Both the position numbers and the translations under genes were made by a program. Shown in pieces: positions 1 to 8,976 of a stretch of DNA of 64,000 nucleotides. Within the stretch, counting starts at the first letter, position 1. The number at the start of each line of letters is the position of its first letter. The DNA is from Phytohabitans rumicis (GTDB lineage Bacteria; Actinomycetota; Actinomycetes; Mycobacteriales; Micromonosporaceae), in contig NZ_BLPG01000001.1 of NCBI RefSeq assembly GCF_011764445.1, positions 7,643,001 to 7,707,000 of the forward strand. Direction: 5' to 3'. The notes under the pieces were generated by a model. It saw only the letters and a program-made list of their open reading frames with translations. It ran no database searches and was not told the DNA's origin.

Positions 1-1
1 C

Positions 2-643
2 ATGGGCGTCACCGTCAAGGGCATGCTGTTGATGAGCCACATGGTCTCCGCGGCAAAACTTGTGGAACAGGCACGGATCATGCAGAGCTACGGCGCCGAG
101 GCGGTCGTGCTGATGGACTCCGCCGGCGCGTACACGCCGGAGAAGGTCCGCGAAAAGGTCGGCGAACTCGTCGAGAAACTCGACATCGAGGTCGGTTTCC
201 ACGCGCACAACAACCTTGGCATGTCGGTCGTCAACAGCATGGCGGCGGTCCAGGCCGGAGCCACCATTGTGGACGTCACCGCGCGCGGCTTCGGCGCCGG
301 CGCGGGCAACGCGCCGATCGAGCTCGTCGCGGCGAACCTGCACGTGGAGCAGATCGAGACCCGCATCCAGCTCTTCGGGGCGCTCGACGCGGCCGACGTG
401 GCACAGGAGCACTTCGTCAAACACGTACCCACCAACGACAGCGTCACCATCGCCAGCGGGATCGCCGGCGTGTTCTCCGGTTTCGCCGCGCCGGTGCGGC
501 GGGCGAGCGCCCGCTTCGGCGTCGACCCCCGCAAGATCCTGCTGGAGCTCGGCAACCGCCGGGTGGTGGCGGGTCAGGAAGACACCATCATCGAGGTCGC
601 CATGTCGCTCGCCGCCGAGCAGGAGGCGTTGAGCCTCGTCTGA
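2..643 (+). CDS. 4-hydroxy-2-oxovalerate aldolase, 3' part (5' end outside window)
   Basis: HMGL-like TIM-barrel aldolase of the DmpG/MhpE/BphI type, which cleaves 4-hydroxy-2-oxovalerate to pyruvate and acetaldehyde or runs in the aldol direction. The visible 213 residues cover roughly the last two thirds of a family member of about 340 aa. The metal-binding HAHNN is at visible residues 67-71, followed by the glycine-rich GFGAGAGNAPIE strand and the C-terminal communication-type domain. The frame is open to the window edge, so the ATG at position 2 is probably internal. It lies 52 bp before a methyltransferase and a 2-oxopent-4-enoate hydratase on the same strand, so the aldolase and hydratase probably act in sequence on one oxo acid. 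SanM of nikkomycin biosynthesis is a precedent for such an aldolase in a natural-product pathway. Confidence 0.85.
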   Translation: MGVTVKGMLLMSHMVSAAKLVEQARIMQSYGAEAVVLMDSAGAYTPEKVREKVGELVEKLDIEVGFHAHNNLGMSVVNSMAAVQAGATIVDVTARGFGAGAGNAPIELVAANLHVEQIETRIQLFGALDAADVAQEHFVKHVPTNDSVTIASGIAGVFSGFAAPVRRASARFGVDPRKILLELGNRRVVAGQEDTIIEVAMSLAAEQEALSLV

Positions 644-694
644 GCAGCCGTCAGTTTCGCATCAAGTCGTGCTTCAAGTCGTGTAGGAGGAGCA

Positions 695-1681
695 ATGCAA
701 CGCCATTCCTCGCTCGAGAACGCGGCCGACCTGGCCGCGGTCGCCGCGCTGCTGCAGATCGGCGCGGAGATCGGAGTCGACCAACTGCTGGACTCGGGCG
801 GCACGTTCAGCGCCGCGGATCTGGCCAAGGTGGCCGACCTCCCGCAGGCCGGCACCGACGACTACCTGGCCGCGCTGGTCGCCGCGGGACTCGTCGTGGA
901 CACGGAGATCCCGAACAGGTTCCAGGTGGCCGAGGACTACCCGGACTGGCGGTACGCGTCCGGATACGTGTCCTGGAGCCTGAGCGCGAACGGCCCGTTC
1001 CTCGACCACGCGCGGGAGTTCCTGGTCGACCGCGACGCGGCCGCCCGGGCCCATCAGCGGAACGGACGCCGGGTGGCGGTCAGCTCACGGTGGATCGGCG
1101 CGCGGGCGTTCTATCCACCGATCGTCGACCGGGTCGCCGCGGCCGGTGCCCGCCACGTGGCAGACCTCGGCGCCGGCGCCGGCGGGTTGCTCATCAAGCT
1201 CCTGGGGCAGGACCCGGCGCGTACCGGCGTGGCGCTCGACTGCAGCGGCGCCGCGTGTGCCGCGGCGCGGGAGGCCGCCGTCGCCGCGGGCGTGGACGGC
1301 CGGCTCCAGGTCGTCGAGCGCACGGTCGAGTCCCTTGTGGACGATCAGGGACCGGTCGAGGGCGCGAACGTCGTGCTCGCGTGCTTCGTCATGCACGACA
1401 TCGTGGCGGACGCCGCGGTGGCCAAGGGCGTCCTGGGCGCCTGCCGCGACGCGCTCGCGCCCGGCGGGTTCATGGCGGTCGCGGACGCGGTCTCGTACGC
1501 GTCCCAGCCCGCCGAGCGGAAGTTCAGCGCGCTGTTCACCTACCTGCACGCCAGCTTCATGAGCGTGACCCTCCCGACCGAGGGACAGTGGCTGGACACG
1601 TTCCAGGCCGCGGGCTTCTCGAAGACCGAGTACGTGCCGCTCGGCACCCCCGGCGCCCGGCTCTTCGTGGCGGTCAAATAA
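695..1681 (+). CDS. SAM-dependent O-methyltransferase (winged-helix plus Rossmann type)
   Basis: 328 aa. Residues 1-100 look like the winged-helix dimerisation domain of small-molecule O-methyltransferases. The SAM-binding motif VADLGAGAGG is at about residues 155-164, with the acidic residue of strand 2 in GVALDCS. A late CFVMHDI stretch occupies the place of the usual post-II motif. The start is supported by a strong AGGAGG about 5 nt upstream of ATG 695. Its TAA overlaps the ATG of the hydratase by one base, so the two are translationally coupled. The substrate cannot be read from sequence. A hydroxyl on the product or on the hydroxymalonyl unit made by the 12.8-17.2 kb operon is plausible, because no other O-methyltransferase is seen in the cluster. 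Confidence 0.8.
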   Translation: MQRHSSLENAADLAAVAALLQIGAEIGVDQLLDSGGTFSAADLAKVADLPQAGTDDYLAALVAAGLVVDTEIPNRFQVAEDYPDWRYASGYVSWSLSANGPFLDHAREFLVDRDAAARAHQRNGRRVAVSSRWIGARAFYPPIVDRVAAAGARHVADLGAGAGGLLIKLLGQDPARTGVALDCSGAACAAAREAAVAAGVDGRLQVVERTVESLVDDQGPVEGANVVLACFVMHDIVADAAVAKGVLGACRDALAPGGFMAVADAVSYASQPAERKFSALFTYLHASFMSVTLPTEGQWLDTFQAAGFSKTEYVPLGTPGARLFVAVK

Positions 1682-2460
1682 TGACCACCGCGCTGTCCCT
1701 GCACCGCGAGCTCGCGTGGGAACTCTGGACGGCGGCACGGACACTTCAGGCCGTGCCGCCGGTCTCTACCCGGCATCCGGACCTCGACCTGGCCGACGCG
1801 TACGCCATCCAGAGCGAGGTCCGCGAGATGGACCTGGCGTCCGGTGCGGTCCTGGCCGGACTCAAGATCGGGGCGACGAGCGAGGCGATCCAGTCGATGT
1901 TCGGCATCGACCATCCCGACTTCGGCTACCTGACCGACAGAATGGTGCTCGCCGACGGTGCGGACCTCGACCTGAGCCGGTTCATCGCGCCGAAGGTCGA
2001 GGGCGAGATAGCGTTCCGGTTCGCCGAGGACGTCGCCGGCCCGGACGTGACCGCGCACGACGTGCTGGCCGCCACCGCGGAGGTCCTGCCGGCGCTGGAA
2101 GTGCTCGACAGCCGGATCCAGGACTGGCGGATCGGCCTCGTCGACACCGTCGCCGACAACGCCTCGTCGGCGCTGGCCGTGGTCGGCGCCGGCGTCCCGC
2201 CCGGCACCACCGACCTGGCCGCCGCGCGGATGCAGCTGCGCAGCCGCCACGTCGTGCAGGAGGGGCGAGGCTCGGCCGTGCTGGGACATCCGGCCGAGTC
2301 CGTGGCATGCCTTGTCCGCATCCTGTCCGGGTTCGGCACCGGGATCAAGGCCGGGCAGCTCGTGCTCTCCGGCTCCTGGGCCGCGGCCGTGGACCTCGTG
2401 CCGGGTGACACCGTGCGGGCCTCCTTCGGCCCGCTGGGTTCGGTGTCGCTGACCACCTAG
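1681..2460 (+). CDS. 2-oxopent-4-enoate hydratase family protein (MhpD-like)
   Basis: 259 aa of the fumarylacetoacetate-hydrolase-related 2-keto-4-pentenoate hydratase family, which adds or removes water at 2-oxo-4-enoates. Family signatures seen are LKIGATS near residue 60, the acidic metal-ligand run KVEGEIAFRF at about 102-111, ALEVLDSRI, and the C-terminal LSGSW/VPGDTVRASF. The ATG overlaps the methyltransferase TAA by one base. With the upstream aldolase it forms the hydratase-aldolase pair of meta-cleavage pathways. No ring-cleavage dioxygenase is visible and the setting is a biosynthetic cluster, so a biosynthetic role, possibly in reverse, is inferred. The gene converges on the LanB-type operon, and a strong hairpin lies between them. 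Confidence 0.8.
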   Translation: MTTALSLHRELAWELWTAARTLQAVPPVSTRHPDLDLADAYAIQSEVREMDLASGAVLAGLKIGATSEAIQSMFGIDHPDFGYLTDRMVLADGADLDLSRFIAPKVEGEIAFRFAEDVAGPDVTAHDVLAATAEVLPALEVLDSRIQDWRIGLVDTVADNASSALAVVGAGVPPGTTDLAAARMQLRSRHVVQEGRGSAVLGHPAESVACLVRILSGFGTGIKAGQLVLSGSWAAAVDLVPGDTVRASFGPLGSVSLTT

Positions 2461-2474
2461 GCCCGCGGATCAAG

Positions 2475-2556
2475 CCCCTAGCCCGTCGATCTTGGAGTTG
2501 TCAGGTGCCATATCGGGCATCTGGACATGACAACCTCAAGATCGACGGGCTAGGGG
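2475..2556. terminator. long inverted repeat, probable bidirectional terminator
   Basis: Arms at 2475-2503 and 2528-2556 are complementary over 29 bp with two mismatches. The outer 20 bp are perfect (CCCCTAGCCCGTCGATCTTG and its complement). It starts 14 bp after the hydratase stop and lies between convergent genes. The GTCGATC core recalls the GATCAAGGGC hairpins at 32.1 and 55.5 kb. Confidence 0.7.
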
Positions 2557-2582
2557 GTGGCAGCGGAGGCCGCGGGAGCATG

Positions 2583-2605
2583 CGGTCCGCAGCTGAGGCG
2601 GACCG
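2583..2605 (-). terminator. hairpin after the LanB-type operon
   Basis: Arms CGGTCCGC and GCGGACCG are separated by a 7-nt loop. It sits 12 nt past the stop codon at 2617 of the leftward operon. There is no T run, as is common in actinomycetes. Confidence 0.45.
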
Positions 2606-2616
2606 GGGACATCTGC

Positions 2617-4886
2617 CTAGGTTTGGGTGTCGAAGGCGACCAGGCGCAGTTCCGAGGTGTAGCGGTTGCCGCGGTCGTCGACGAGCCAGGTCTGCGCCGG
2701 CGTGGGGAGCATTTCCGAGATGGTTAGCCGGGCGGACTCGTCGTGGTTCGCCAGGCGGCGGGCCGCCTTGGTGAACAGGTTGACGTAGACCGGGCTGTCG
2801 AAGTCCACGAACAGCGGTCGTGGCTCGGCTGGCGAGGTGACGAAGACGAACCGTGGCAGGCCGTGCTCGGTGCGGAAGCGGCGGGTGCGCAGGAACCGCC
2901 GGGCCTCGTTCTTCTCGGCCGCGAAGGCCAGGTCGCCGGATGCGAACCGCCAGGTTTCCCGGGCCAGGACGAGGCGGCCAACGGTGACCCGGGGGTGTGG
3001 TCGCGTTCGGGCAGGATGCGCCAGCGGTCCATCACCAGCGTGGTCAGCACGTGGGCGAACGCGTCGAGCAGGTCGAACTCGCCCCCGTCGGGCAGCACCG
3101 CGACGAGCCGGGAGTCCCGTGCCTGGACCAGGACGTCGGCGCTGTTGACGGTGCCTGGCCGGCCGGGGTCCGTGGTGACGTCGGTGAGGGCGACCTGGTA
3201 GTCCTCCGGCCGGACCAGGCTGTACCGGATCCGTGTGGACAGGCGGGCCCTGTTCTCCTTGGCCGTCGACGGGATCAGGCGAGGGCGCGGATGGTCGCGG
3301 TCGGTCAGCTCGAACAGTTCGGCGGGCGACGGATGCTGGTTGACGTACAGCGCGGCGCCCAGGGTGTTGATGGCGACGTGCAGTTCGCCGAGGACGAGCT
3401 CGAAATCGCCCCGGCCGATGGCCTCGGTACTCGTCGCGGCGATCATCACGTCCGGGCTGAGGTAACGCGCCGTTGGCCAGCCGCCGCCCGGGGCGGGGAA
3501 CGCCTCGCGGATCGGACCGGCCAGGTCCGACAGGGACCGGTGCACCTGACCGGCGTCCTTGGGCAGGCTCAGCACGCGCTCCCAGCGGGCCCAGAACTCG
3601 CGCTGGAGTTCGGTGGCGTCGGCGACGGCGTCGGAGTGCAGGATCGGCATGCAGGCGAACCAGAACGAGGCGAGGTCGGTCGGACCGGTCTTGTCGTAGA
3701 CGGCCTGGAAACGCTCGCGGATCCGGTCCGCCAGCGCCGAGGTGAGCCAGGTCGCACTGGTGAGCAGGAGATCGAGCGGGGCCAGCGCGGCGATGACGTT
3801 GCTGCCCAGGCGGACCGATGCCGAGCGGCGGGAGTCCGAGTAGGCCAGGCCGCGCCCGGGGGTGGTCGTGTCGCTCTTGTCCCGGGCGGTCGCGTCGGCG
3901 AGCGCCGCGAAGTCGCCTTCCAGCGCGGCCATCGCGGCAGACAGCTCGTCGGGACCGGTCGCCGCCCGGACCCGGGCCCGGCCCCGCTCCAGGCAGTCGA
4001 GCTGGTCCAGTCCGCGCTGCCGGGCCGCGACGTCCTCGACCCGCTCCAACCATGCGCGCAGGTGGCGTTCCGGGTACGCGTCGGCCGGCAGGTCGAGCCG
4101 CCACACGACAAGCCGGCGGCGGACGAGCTCGTCGATCGCGTCGCTGGCGTCGCCGCCCACCTGCCGGCTGATCTCCACGGCCGGGCGGGTGCCGTCGCAG
4201 AGCGCGAGCACGCGGGCCAGCCCCGGGTCCAGGGCGATGGCCGGCCGGCCCGGGAGCGCGGCGCTCGCCCCGTCCACCCGTACGAACGGCACCCGGCGCG
4301 GCGCCACCCAGGGGCGCAGGGCCGGGTCGTCGCCCAGGCGGCGGGCCAGGGCGTCCAGCGCCCAGCTGGCGAAGTACACAGTGGACTCATCGATCAGGCC
4401 CGTGCCGGGGGCGACGGCCGCGCTCGCGATGACCAGGTCGTACCGGCCCCAGCCGACCGGCCCGAAGAACCCGATGGTGTCGTTCTTGACGCAGAACCGT
4501 TGCCAGTAGTGCGCCACCAGGTCCGCGCGCTGCCGCACCTGGCTCGTCCGGTTCTCGGTCGGGCGCCAGTTGAGGAAGGGGCGTACGGCTCGGCCCAGCA
4601 GCGCCGCGTTCTGCCAGGCGACCGCCGTCTGGTACTCCGGCAACGCGGCGACTTCCTGCAGGGTCAGCGCCGCCTTCACCGCGGCCTCCTGATAGGACTC
4701 CTCGAAGGTCCGCCACTCGGCCGCGGACGGCGGCGGGTCGGCGTTGAACCGGTCGGCGGCGAGGGCCAGATCCTCGGCTGCCAGCCGCAGCACGCCGTCG
4801 ACCGGAAAGCCCGGCCCGCGCAGGGCGAACTGGTCCCACAGCCGCCACCGCCCGCCCAGCCGGATCTCGTTGTCCGGGGCGGCCAT
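2617..4886 (-). CDS. LanB-type (lantibiotic dehydratase N-terminal domain) protein 1, with apparent frameshift
   Basis: Paralogue of the protein at 6670-8976, about 755 aa once repaired. Shared blocks are WDQFALRGPGFP (residues 17-28), YWQRFCVKNDTIGFFGPVGWG (about 128-148, cited as a block), RGLAYSDSRR, and the C-terminal EMLPTPAQTW. The fold resembles the glutamyl-tRNA-using N-terminal domain of class I lanthipeptide dehydratases; no SpaB_C elimination domain follows. Related stand-alone proteins (PEARLs) use aminoacyl-tRNA to add an amino acid. The frame breaks at about 2988-2995: residues up to RDHTP are in one frame and RVTVGRLV onward in the next. One extra C in the C-run (coding strand) restores a match to the paralogue, so this is probably a sequencing error. 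It starts 1 nt after the carrier-protein stop (TGAGATG). The substrate is unknown. Confidence 0.7.
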
Positions 4887-4887
4887 C

Positions 4888-5142
4888 TCAGTACGCCCGT
4901 TCGGTCGCCACGACGCTGGCCAGGTCGGCCGGCGACGGGTAGGAGAAGACCAGCGCCACCGGCACCTCGACCCCGATGGCGTCCCGCAGCCGGGCGGTCA
5001 CCTGGAAGGCGGCCAGCGAGTCACCGCCGGCCTCGAAGAAGTCGCTGTCGGCGTCGAGGCTGGCGTTGGACAGCGTCTCGCGGTATGCCTCGGTGATCAG
5101 ATCCGTGAGGTCGACTGGGGCGACGAGCGTGTCGTCGGTCAT
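4888..5142 (-). CDS. free-standing peptidyl/acyl carrier protein
   Basis: 84 aa single carrier domain. The phosphopantetheine site is FFEAGGDSLAAFQ, with Ser in GGDSL. The ATG at 5142 is preferred over a GTG 39 nt upstream because GAAGGGA lies about 7 nt before it. It sits between the free-standing A domain and LanB-type protein 1, with gaps of 35 nt and 1 nt. It is therefore the natural partner loaded by that A domain, and perhaps the platform on which LanB-type proteins or the downstream C-PCP protein act. The partner assignment is inference from gene order. Confidence 0.88.
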   Translation of the reverse strand: MTDDTLVAPVDLTDLITEAYRETLSNASLDADSDFFEAGGDSLAAFQVTARLRDAIGVEVPVALVFSYPSPADLASVVATERAY

Positions 5143-5177
5143 GATCGCGTCCCTTCGGTGGATGGAGGTGTCTGGGC

Positions 5178-6668
5178 TCACCGGTGCACGCCGGCGAGGG
5201 CGAGCCGATCGATCTTTCCGGTTCGGGTCGTGGGAAATCGGTCCAGCCGGTCGAACCGGCGGGGCATCATGTGCGGCGGCAGGATCCGGGCCAGGTGAAA
5301 GCGCAGCGAGGCGTCGGTGACCGCGCCCAGGTCGCCGGTCAGGTGCGCGACCAGGTACGGGCGGGCCTGCCGGTCCGCCGCCGTCGTAACGGCCGCCCCG
5401 GTCACCTCGGGGAGGGACAGCAGGGCGCCCTCGATCTCGCCCGGGTCGACCCGGTACCCCCTGATCTTGATCTGGCGATCACGGCGACCGCGGAACTCCA
5501 GGGTGCCGTCGGGGCGGCGGCGGGCCAGGTCGCCCGTGCGATAGAGGCGTGCGCCGGGCGGGCCGTCCGGGTCGGGGACGAACCGCGCGGCGGTCAGCGC
5601 CGGTGCGTCCCCGTAGCCGCGGGCGACTCCGGGTCCGCCGATGCAGATCTCGCCGTCGGCTCCCGGCGGTACCTCGTTGAGGTCGGCGTCGAGCAGCCGG
5701 ACCGGTACGCCGTCGATGGGCCGGCCGATGATGTCGGCCGCCTCAGGCTCGGCGGGCACCTTGAACCGCGTGGCCGTCATCGTGGCCTCGGTCGGCCCGT
5801 ACTGGTTGACCACGCGGCCGGGGATGAGCGGCCGGCCACCGGCGGCGAGGAAGGGCCGCACCGCCTCACCGGTGGTAGCGACCAGGCGTAGGCCCCGCAA
5901 ATGCTCCGCGGCGCGCGGCTGCCCGGCCAGGAAGCTCAGGTACGACGGGGTCGCGCTCAGCATCGTGTTGATCCGGTACCTGCCGAGGGCGGCGAAGAGC
6001 TCCTCCGGTCGCAGCAGCGTGGCCCGCGGCAGCACGACCAGCGTCCCGCCGGCCACCAGCGGCGCGAAGGTGTCCCGGATCGCCGCGTCGAAGCCGAGCG
6101 GCGCCAACTGCAGCGCGACGGTGTCCGGCCCGAGCCCGTAGTCGCGGGCGATGAAGCGCAGGTACGGGTGCAGCCACCGGTGCTCGATATGGACGGCGTT
6201 CGGCGTGCCGGTGGACCCGGAGGTGTGGCTGACGTAGGCGAGCGACCGGGGCGCCACCGTGTCCGGGAGCGCCGCCTGCGAGCATTCGACGCCGCCGTCG
6301 ATGATGTCGCCGTCGAGCAGGACGGGTGCGGGCAGGCCGAGTCCGGCGAACCGGCCGGCCAGCCCGGGGCTGGTCACCATCGCGTGGGCGCCGCGGGCGA
6401 ACGCCGCGATCCGCCGGTCGGGCAGATCGACGTCCACCGCGAGGAACGCCGCCCCGGTCCGTACGACGGCGGCGATCGCCACGATCGGGTCGAGGCCGCG
6501 TTCCAGCGCGACCACGCACACCCGTTCGGGGCCGACGCCGCGGGCGGCCAGGACCTGGGCCAGTCGTCGTACCCGCTGGCCCAGCTGACGGTACGTCAGG
6601 CAGGCACCGGGCGTGACGACGGCGGGCACGTCGTACTCCGGGAGTTCGTGGACGAATGTGGTGATCAT
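5178..6668 (-). CDS. free-standing NRPS adenylation domain
   Basis: 496 aa and only an A domain. A3 is SHTSGSTGTPNAV, where the usual Lys of PKG is Asn. A4 is LGFDAAIRD, A5 NQYGPTEAT, A7 [10 protein letters not shown]8 FRGRRDRQIKIRGYRVD, and A10 RTGKIDRL carries the catalytic Lys. By hand alignment to GrsA the pocket reads D-A-R-S-A-T-Q-M-T-K, which matches no specificity code I know. The Arg at the 239 position could suit an acidic or ureido side chain. Neighbours are a diaminobutyrate aminotransferase and a carbamoyltransferase, so N-carbamoyl-diaminobutyrate is a plausible substrate; this is inference. The ATG is 2 nt after the stop of LanB-type protein 2. Confidence 0.88.
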   Translation of the reverse strand: MITTFVHELPEYDVPAVVTPGACLTYRQLGQRVRRLAQVLAARGVGPERVCVVALERGLDPIVAIAAVVRTGAAFLAVDVDLPDRRIAAFARGAHAMVTSPGLAGRFAGLGLPAPVLLDGDIIDGGVECSQAALPDTVAPRSLAYVSHTSGSTGTPNAVHIEHRWLHPYLRFIARDYGLGPDTVALQLAPLGFDAAIRDTFAPLVAGGTLVVLPRATLLRPEELFAALGRYRINTMLSATPSYLSFLAGQPRAAEHLRGLRLVATTGEAVRPFLAAGGRPLIPGRVVNQYGPTEATMTATRFKVPAEPEAADIIGRPIDGVPVRLLDADLNEVPPGADGEICIGGPGVARGYGDAPALTAARFVPDPDGPPGARLYRTGDLARRRPDGTLEFRGRRDRQIKIRGYRVDPGEIEGALLSLPEVTGAAVTTAADRQARPYLVAHLTGDLGAVTDASLRFHLARILPPHMMPRRFDRLDRFPTTRTGKIDRLALAGVHR

Positions 6669-6669
6669 G

Positions 6670-8976
6670 TCAGCTCCCGTTCTGGTCCACGGCGACCAAC
6701 CGCAGCTCGGCGCAGTAGCGGGCGCCCCGCTCGTCGGTCAGCCACGTCTGCTGCGGCGTCGGCAGCATCTCGGTGACCGTCAGCGCGGCCGCCGGGTCGG
6801 CGCGGTACAGCCGGCGGGCCGCCTTGGCCAGGATGTTCACGTAAACTGGGCTGTCGAAGTCCACATAGAACGGTCGGGGTTCGGTGGGGGACACGACGAA
6901 CACGAACCGGGGCACGTCGTGTGCGTCCCGCCAGCGGCGGGCCAGCACGAAGCGCCGCGGCTCGGACTTCTCGGCCGCGAAGTCCAGGTCGGCCGCCGCG
7001 AAGCGCCAGGTCTCGCGGCTGACCACCAGCCGGTCGAGGGTGATGCGCGGGGTGTGGTCGCCGACCGGCCGCAGGGCGAAGCGGTTCATCACCTGGTTGG
7101 TCAGCGCGTGGCCGAACACGTCCAGCAGGTCGAAGACGGTGCCGTCGGGCAGCACCGCGACAAGCTCGCCGTCCCGCTCCGCCACGCGGACGTCGGCACC
7201 CATCAGCGTGCGCGGCCGGTCCGGGGCGGCCGTGTAGTCGACCGGCCCGACGAGGTAGTCCTGCTCGCGGATCAGCGCGTGGCGGTTCCGCGTCGACCAC
7301 CGCAGCAGCATGGACTCCTTGGGCAGCATCGGCATCAGCCGCGGACCGGGGTAGTCGACGTCGGTCTCGGCGAACAGCTCGGCGGCGTCGGGATGCTGCA
7401 TGACGAACAGCGACTGGGTCAGCGTGTTCGTGCCCACGTGCATCTCGCCGAGCACCACGTCGACCTCGCCGCGTGCCGCGGCGGCCGCGTCGGAGGCGAC
7501 GAGGAAGACGTCGGGGCTCATGTACCGGGCAAGGCTCCAGCCGCGGCCGGGCTCGTCGAACGCCTCCCGGACCTTGTCGGCGATGTCGGCGCTGGCGCGG
7601 TGCACCCGGCGGGCGCCGGCCGGTGCGGCGATGATGTCCGTCCAGCGTTGCCGCATTCGCTGGCTGATCCGCTCGGCGTCGTCGGCGGCGCCCAGGTACG
7701 GGTTGGGCATGCACCGCATCCACAGCTCGGATAGGTCTACAGTGGATCGCCCGGCGCGCACCTTCTCGTACTCCGCACGGATGCGGTCCTGTGCCACCTC
7801 GGCGAACCGGTGGACCAGCCAACGGGCGGCGGTCAGGCACAGCGACAGCGGGGCCAGGGAGTCCTGGACGGCGTGCCCCACCCGCACGGTCGCGGCGCGC
7901 CGGGAGTCGGAGTAGGCCAGCGCGCGGCACGGTGCGGTCTTCGCGCTCTTGTCCCGCTGCGCCGCCGACCGGGTCAGCTCGATGAACGAGGACTCCATCG
8001 CGGTGAGCGCCGGCACCAGCGCCGCCGGGTCGCGCACGATCGGCCGCAGTCCTTCGCGTGCGCGCTCGAGGACTTCGAGCTTGCCGAGGGCCGCCGCGCG
8101 GAGGTCCGCCTCGCCGATGGCCTCCAGGCGCCGGCGCAGCTCGCGGTCCGGGTGGGCGCTGGTCGGCACCTCGATCCGCCAGACGATGAGGCGTCGCCGC
8201 AGCAGCTCACCCAGGGTCTCCAGCACGGACGACAGCGGCCGGCCGGTCGTCACCGCTATGCGGGCGGGCAGGCGGGTGCCGTCGCAGAGGTCCAGGACCT
8301 GATGGGCGTCAAGGGTGATCGGCACCGGCGGGCAGCCCGGCATGGTGACCTCGCCGCCGGTGACCCGTACGAAGGGCACCCGCCGCGGCGGCAGCCAGCG
8401 CCGCACACCCGGGACCGCCTCGATCGTCCGGGCCAGGGCGTCGATCGCCCAGCTGGAGAAGTACACCTCGGATCCGGCGATGAGGCGGTCGCCGGGTTCG
8501 ACCTCGATGCCTGGGCGGCTCGCGTCGAACCGGCCCCAGCCGACCGGCCCGAAGAAGCCGATGGTGTCGTTCTTCACGCAGAAGCGCTGCCAGTACTGCG
8601 CGACGAGTTCCTCGCGCTGGCGGGGCATGCTGGTCCGCCCCTTCTCCGACGGCTGCCAGGCCAGGAACGGCGCGATGCCGGAACCCAGGACGGTCCGGTT
8701 CTGCCAGGCCACCGCGGCCTGGAAGGCGGATTGGGCCGCGATCTGTTGCAGCGACCGCGCGGTGCGCACGGCCGCCGCCCCGAAGGACGCCGCGAACGCG
8801 TCCCAGTCGGGGCCGGACATGGCCGCACCGCAGCTACCGTCGCCGAACTTGTCGGCGGCCTCGCCCAGCCCCGCCGGGGCGAGGCGGAGCACGCCCTCGG
8901 CCGGGAAGCCGGGGCCCCGCAGGGCGAACTGGCGCCAGAGGCGCCAGCCGCCCGCCAGCATCACCGCGTCAGGCAT
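6670..8976 (-). CDS. LanB-type (lantibiotic dehydratase N-terminal domain) protein 2, intact
   Basis: 768 aa, the intact paralogue of the 2617-4886 protein and colinear with it throughout. Key blocks are WRQFALRGPGFP (residues 14-25), CVKNDTIGFFGPVGWG (133-148), CRALAYSDSRRAATVRVG near 350, VVSRETWRFA, VDFDSPVYVN and EMLPTPQQTW. The family is related to the tRNA-Glu-dependent glutamylation domain of LanB enzymes; the separate elimination domain is absent. ATG 8976 is chosen because GGAAAGGACC lies about 8 nt upstream; longer readings would run deep into the upstream gene. It overlaps the carbamoyltransferase stop by 16 bp. Two divergent copies in one operon suggest two different acceptors or a heterodimer. 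It could instead be a scaffold that has lost catalysis. Confidence 0.72.
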   Translation of the reverse strand: MPDAVMLAGGWRLWRQFALRGPGFPAEGVLRLAPAGLGEAADKFGDGSCGAAMSGPDWDAFAASFGAAAVRTARSLQQIAAQSAFQAAVAWQNRTVLGSGIAPFLAWQPSEKGRTSMPRQREELVAQYWQRFCVKNDTIGFFGPVGWGRFDASRPGIEVEPGDRLIAGSEVYFSSWAIDALARTIEAVPGVRRWLPPRRVPFVRVTGGEVTMPGCPPVPITLDAHQVLDLCDGTRLPARIAVTTGRPLSSVLETLGELLRRRLIVWRIEVPTSAHPDRELRRRLEAIGEADLRAAALGKLEVLERAREGLRPIVRDPAALVPALTAMESSFIELTRSAAQRDKSAKTAPCRALAYSDSRRAATVRVGHAVQDSLAPLSLCLTAARWLVHRFAEVAQDRIRAEYEKVRAGRSTVDLSELWMRCMPNPYLGAADDAERISQRMRQRWTDIIAAPAGARRVHRASADIADKVREAFDEPGRGWSLARYMSPDVFLVASDAAAAARGEVDVVLGEMHVGTNTLTQSLFVMQHPDAAELFAETDVDYPGPRLMPMLPKESMLLRWSTRNRHALIREQDYLVGPVDYTAAPDRPRTLMGADVRVAERDGELVAVLPDGTVFDLLDVFGHALTNQVMNRFALRPVGDHTPRITLDRLVVSRETWRFAAADLDFAAEKSEPRRFVLARRWRDAHDVPRFVFVVSPTEPRPFYVDFDSPVYVNILAKAARRLYRADPAAALTVTEMLPTPQQTWLTDERGARYCAELRLVAVDQNGS

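Noticed and set aside
2988-2995. Programmed frameshifting in LanB-type protein 1
   Set aside because: The same one-base homopolymer fault recurs in eight other places in unrelated genes, so sequencing error is the simpler reading.
2997-5096. Long antisense open frames opposite GC-rich genes, for example opposite the LanB-type genes
   Set aside because: Arg/Gly/Pro-rich translations without domains or ribosome-binding sites; typical third-position GC shadows.
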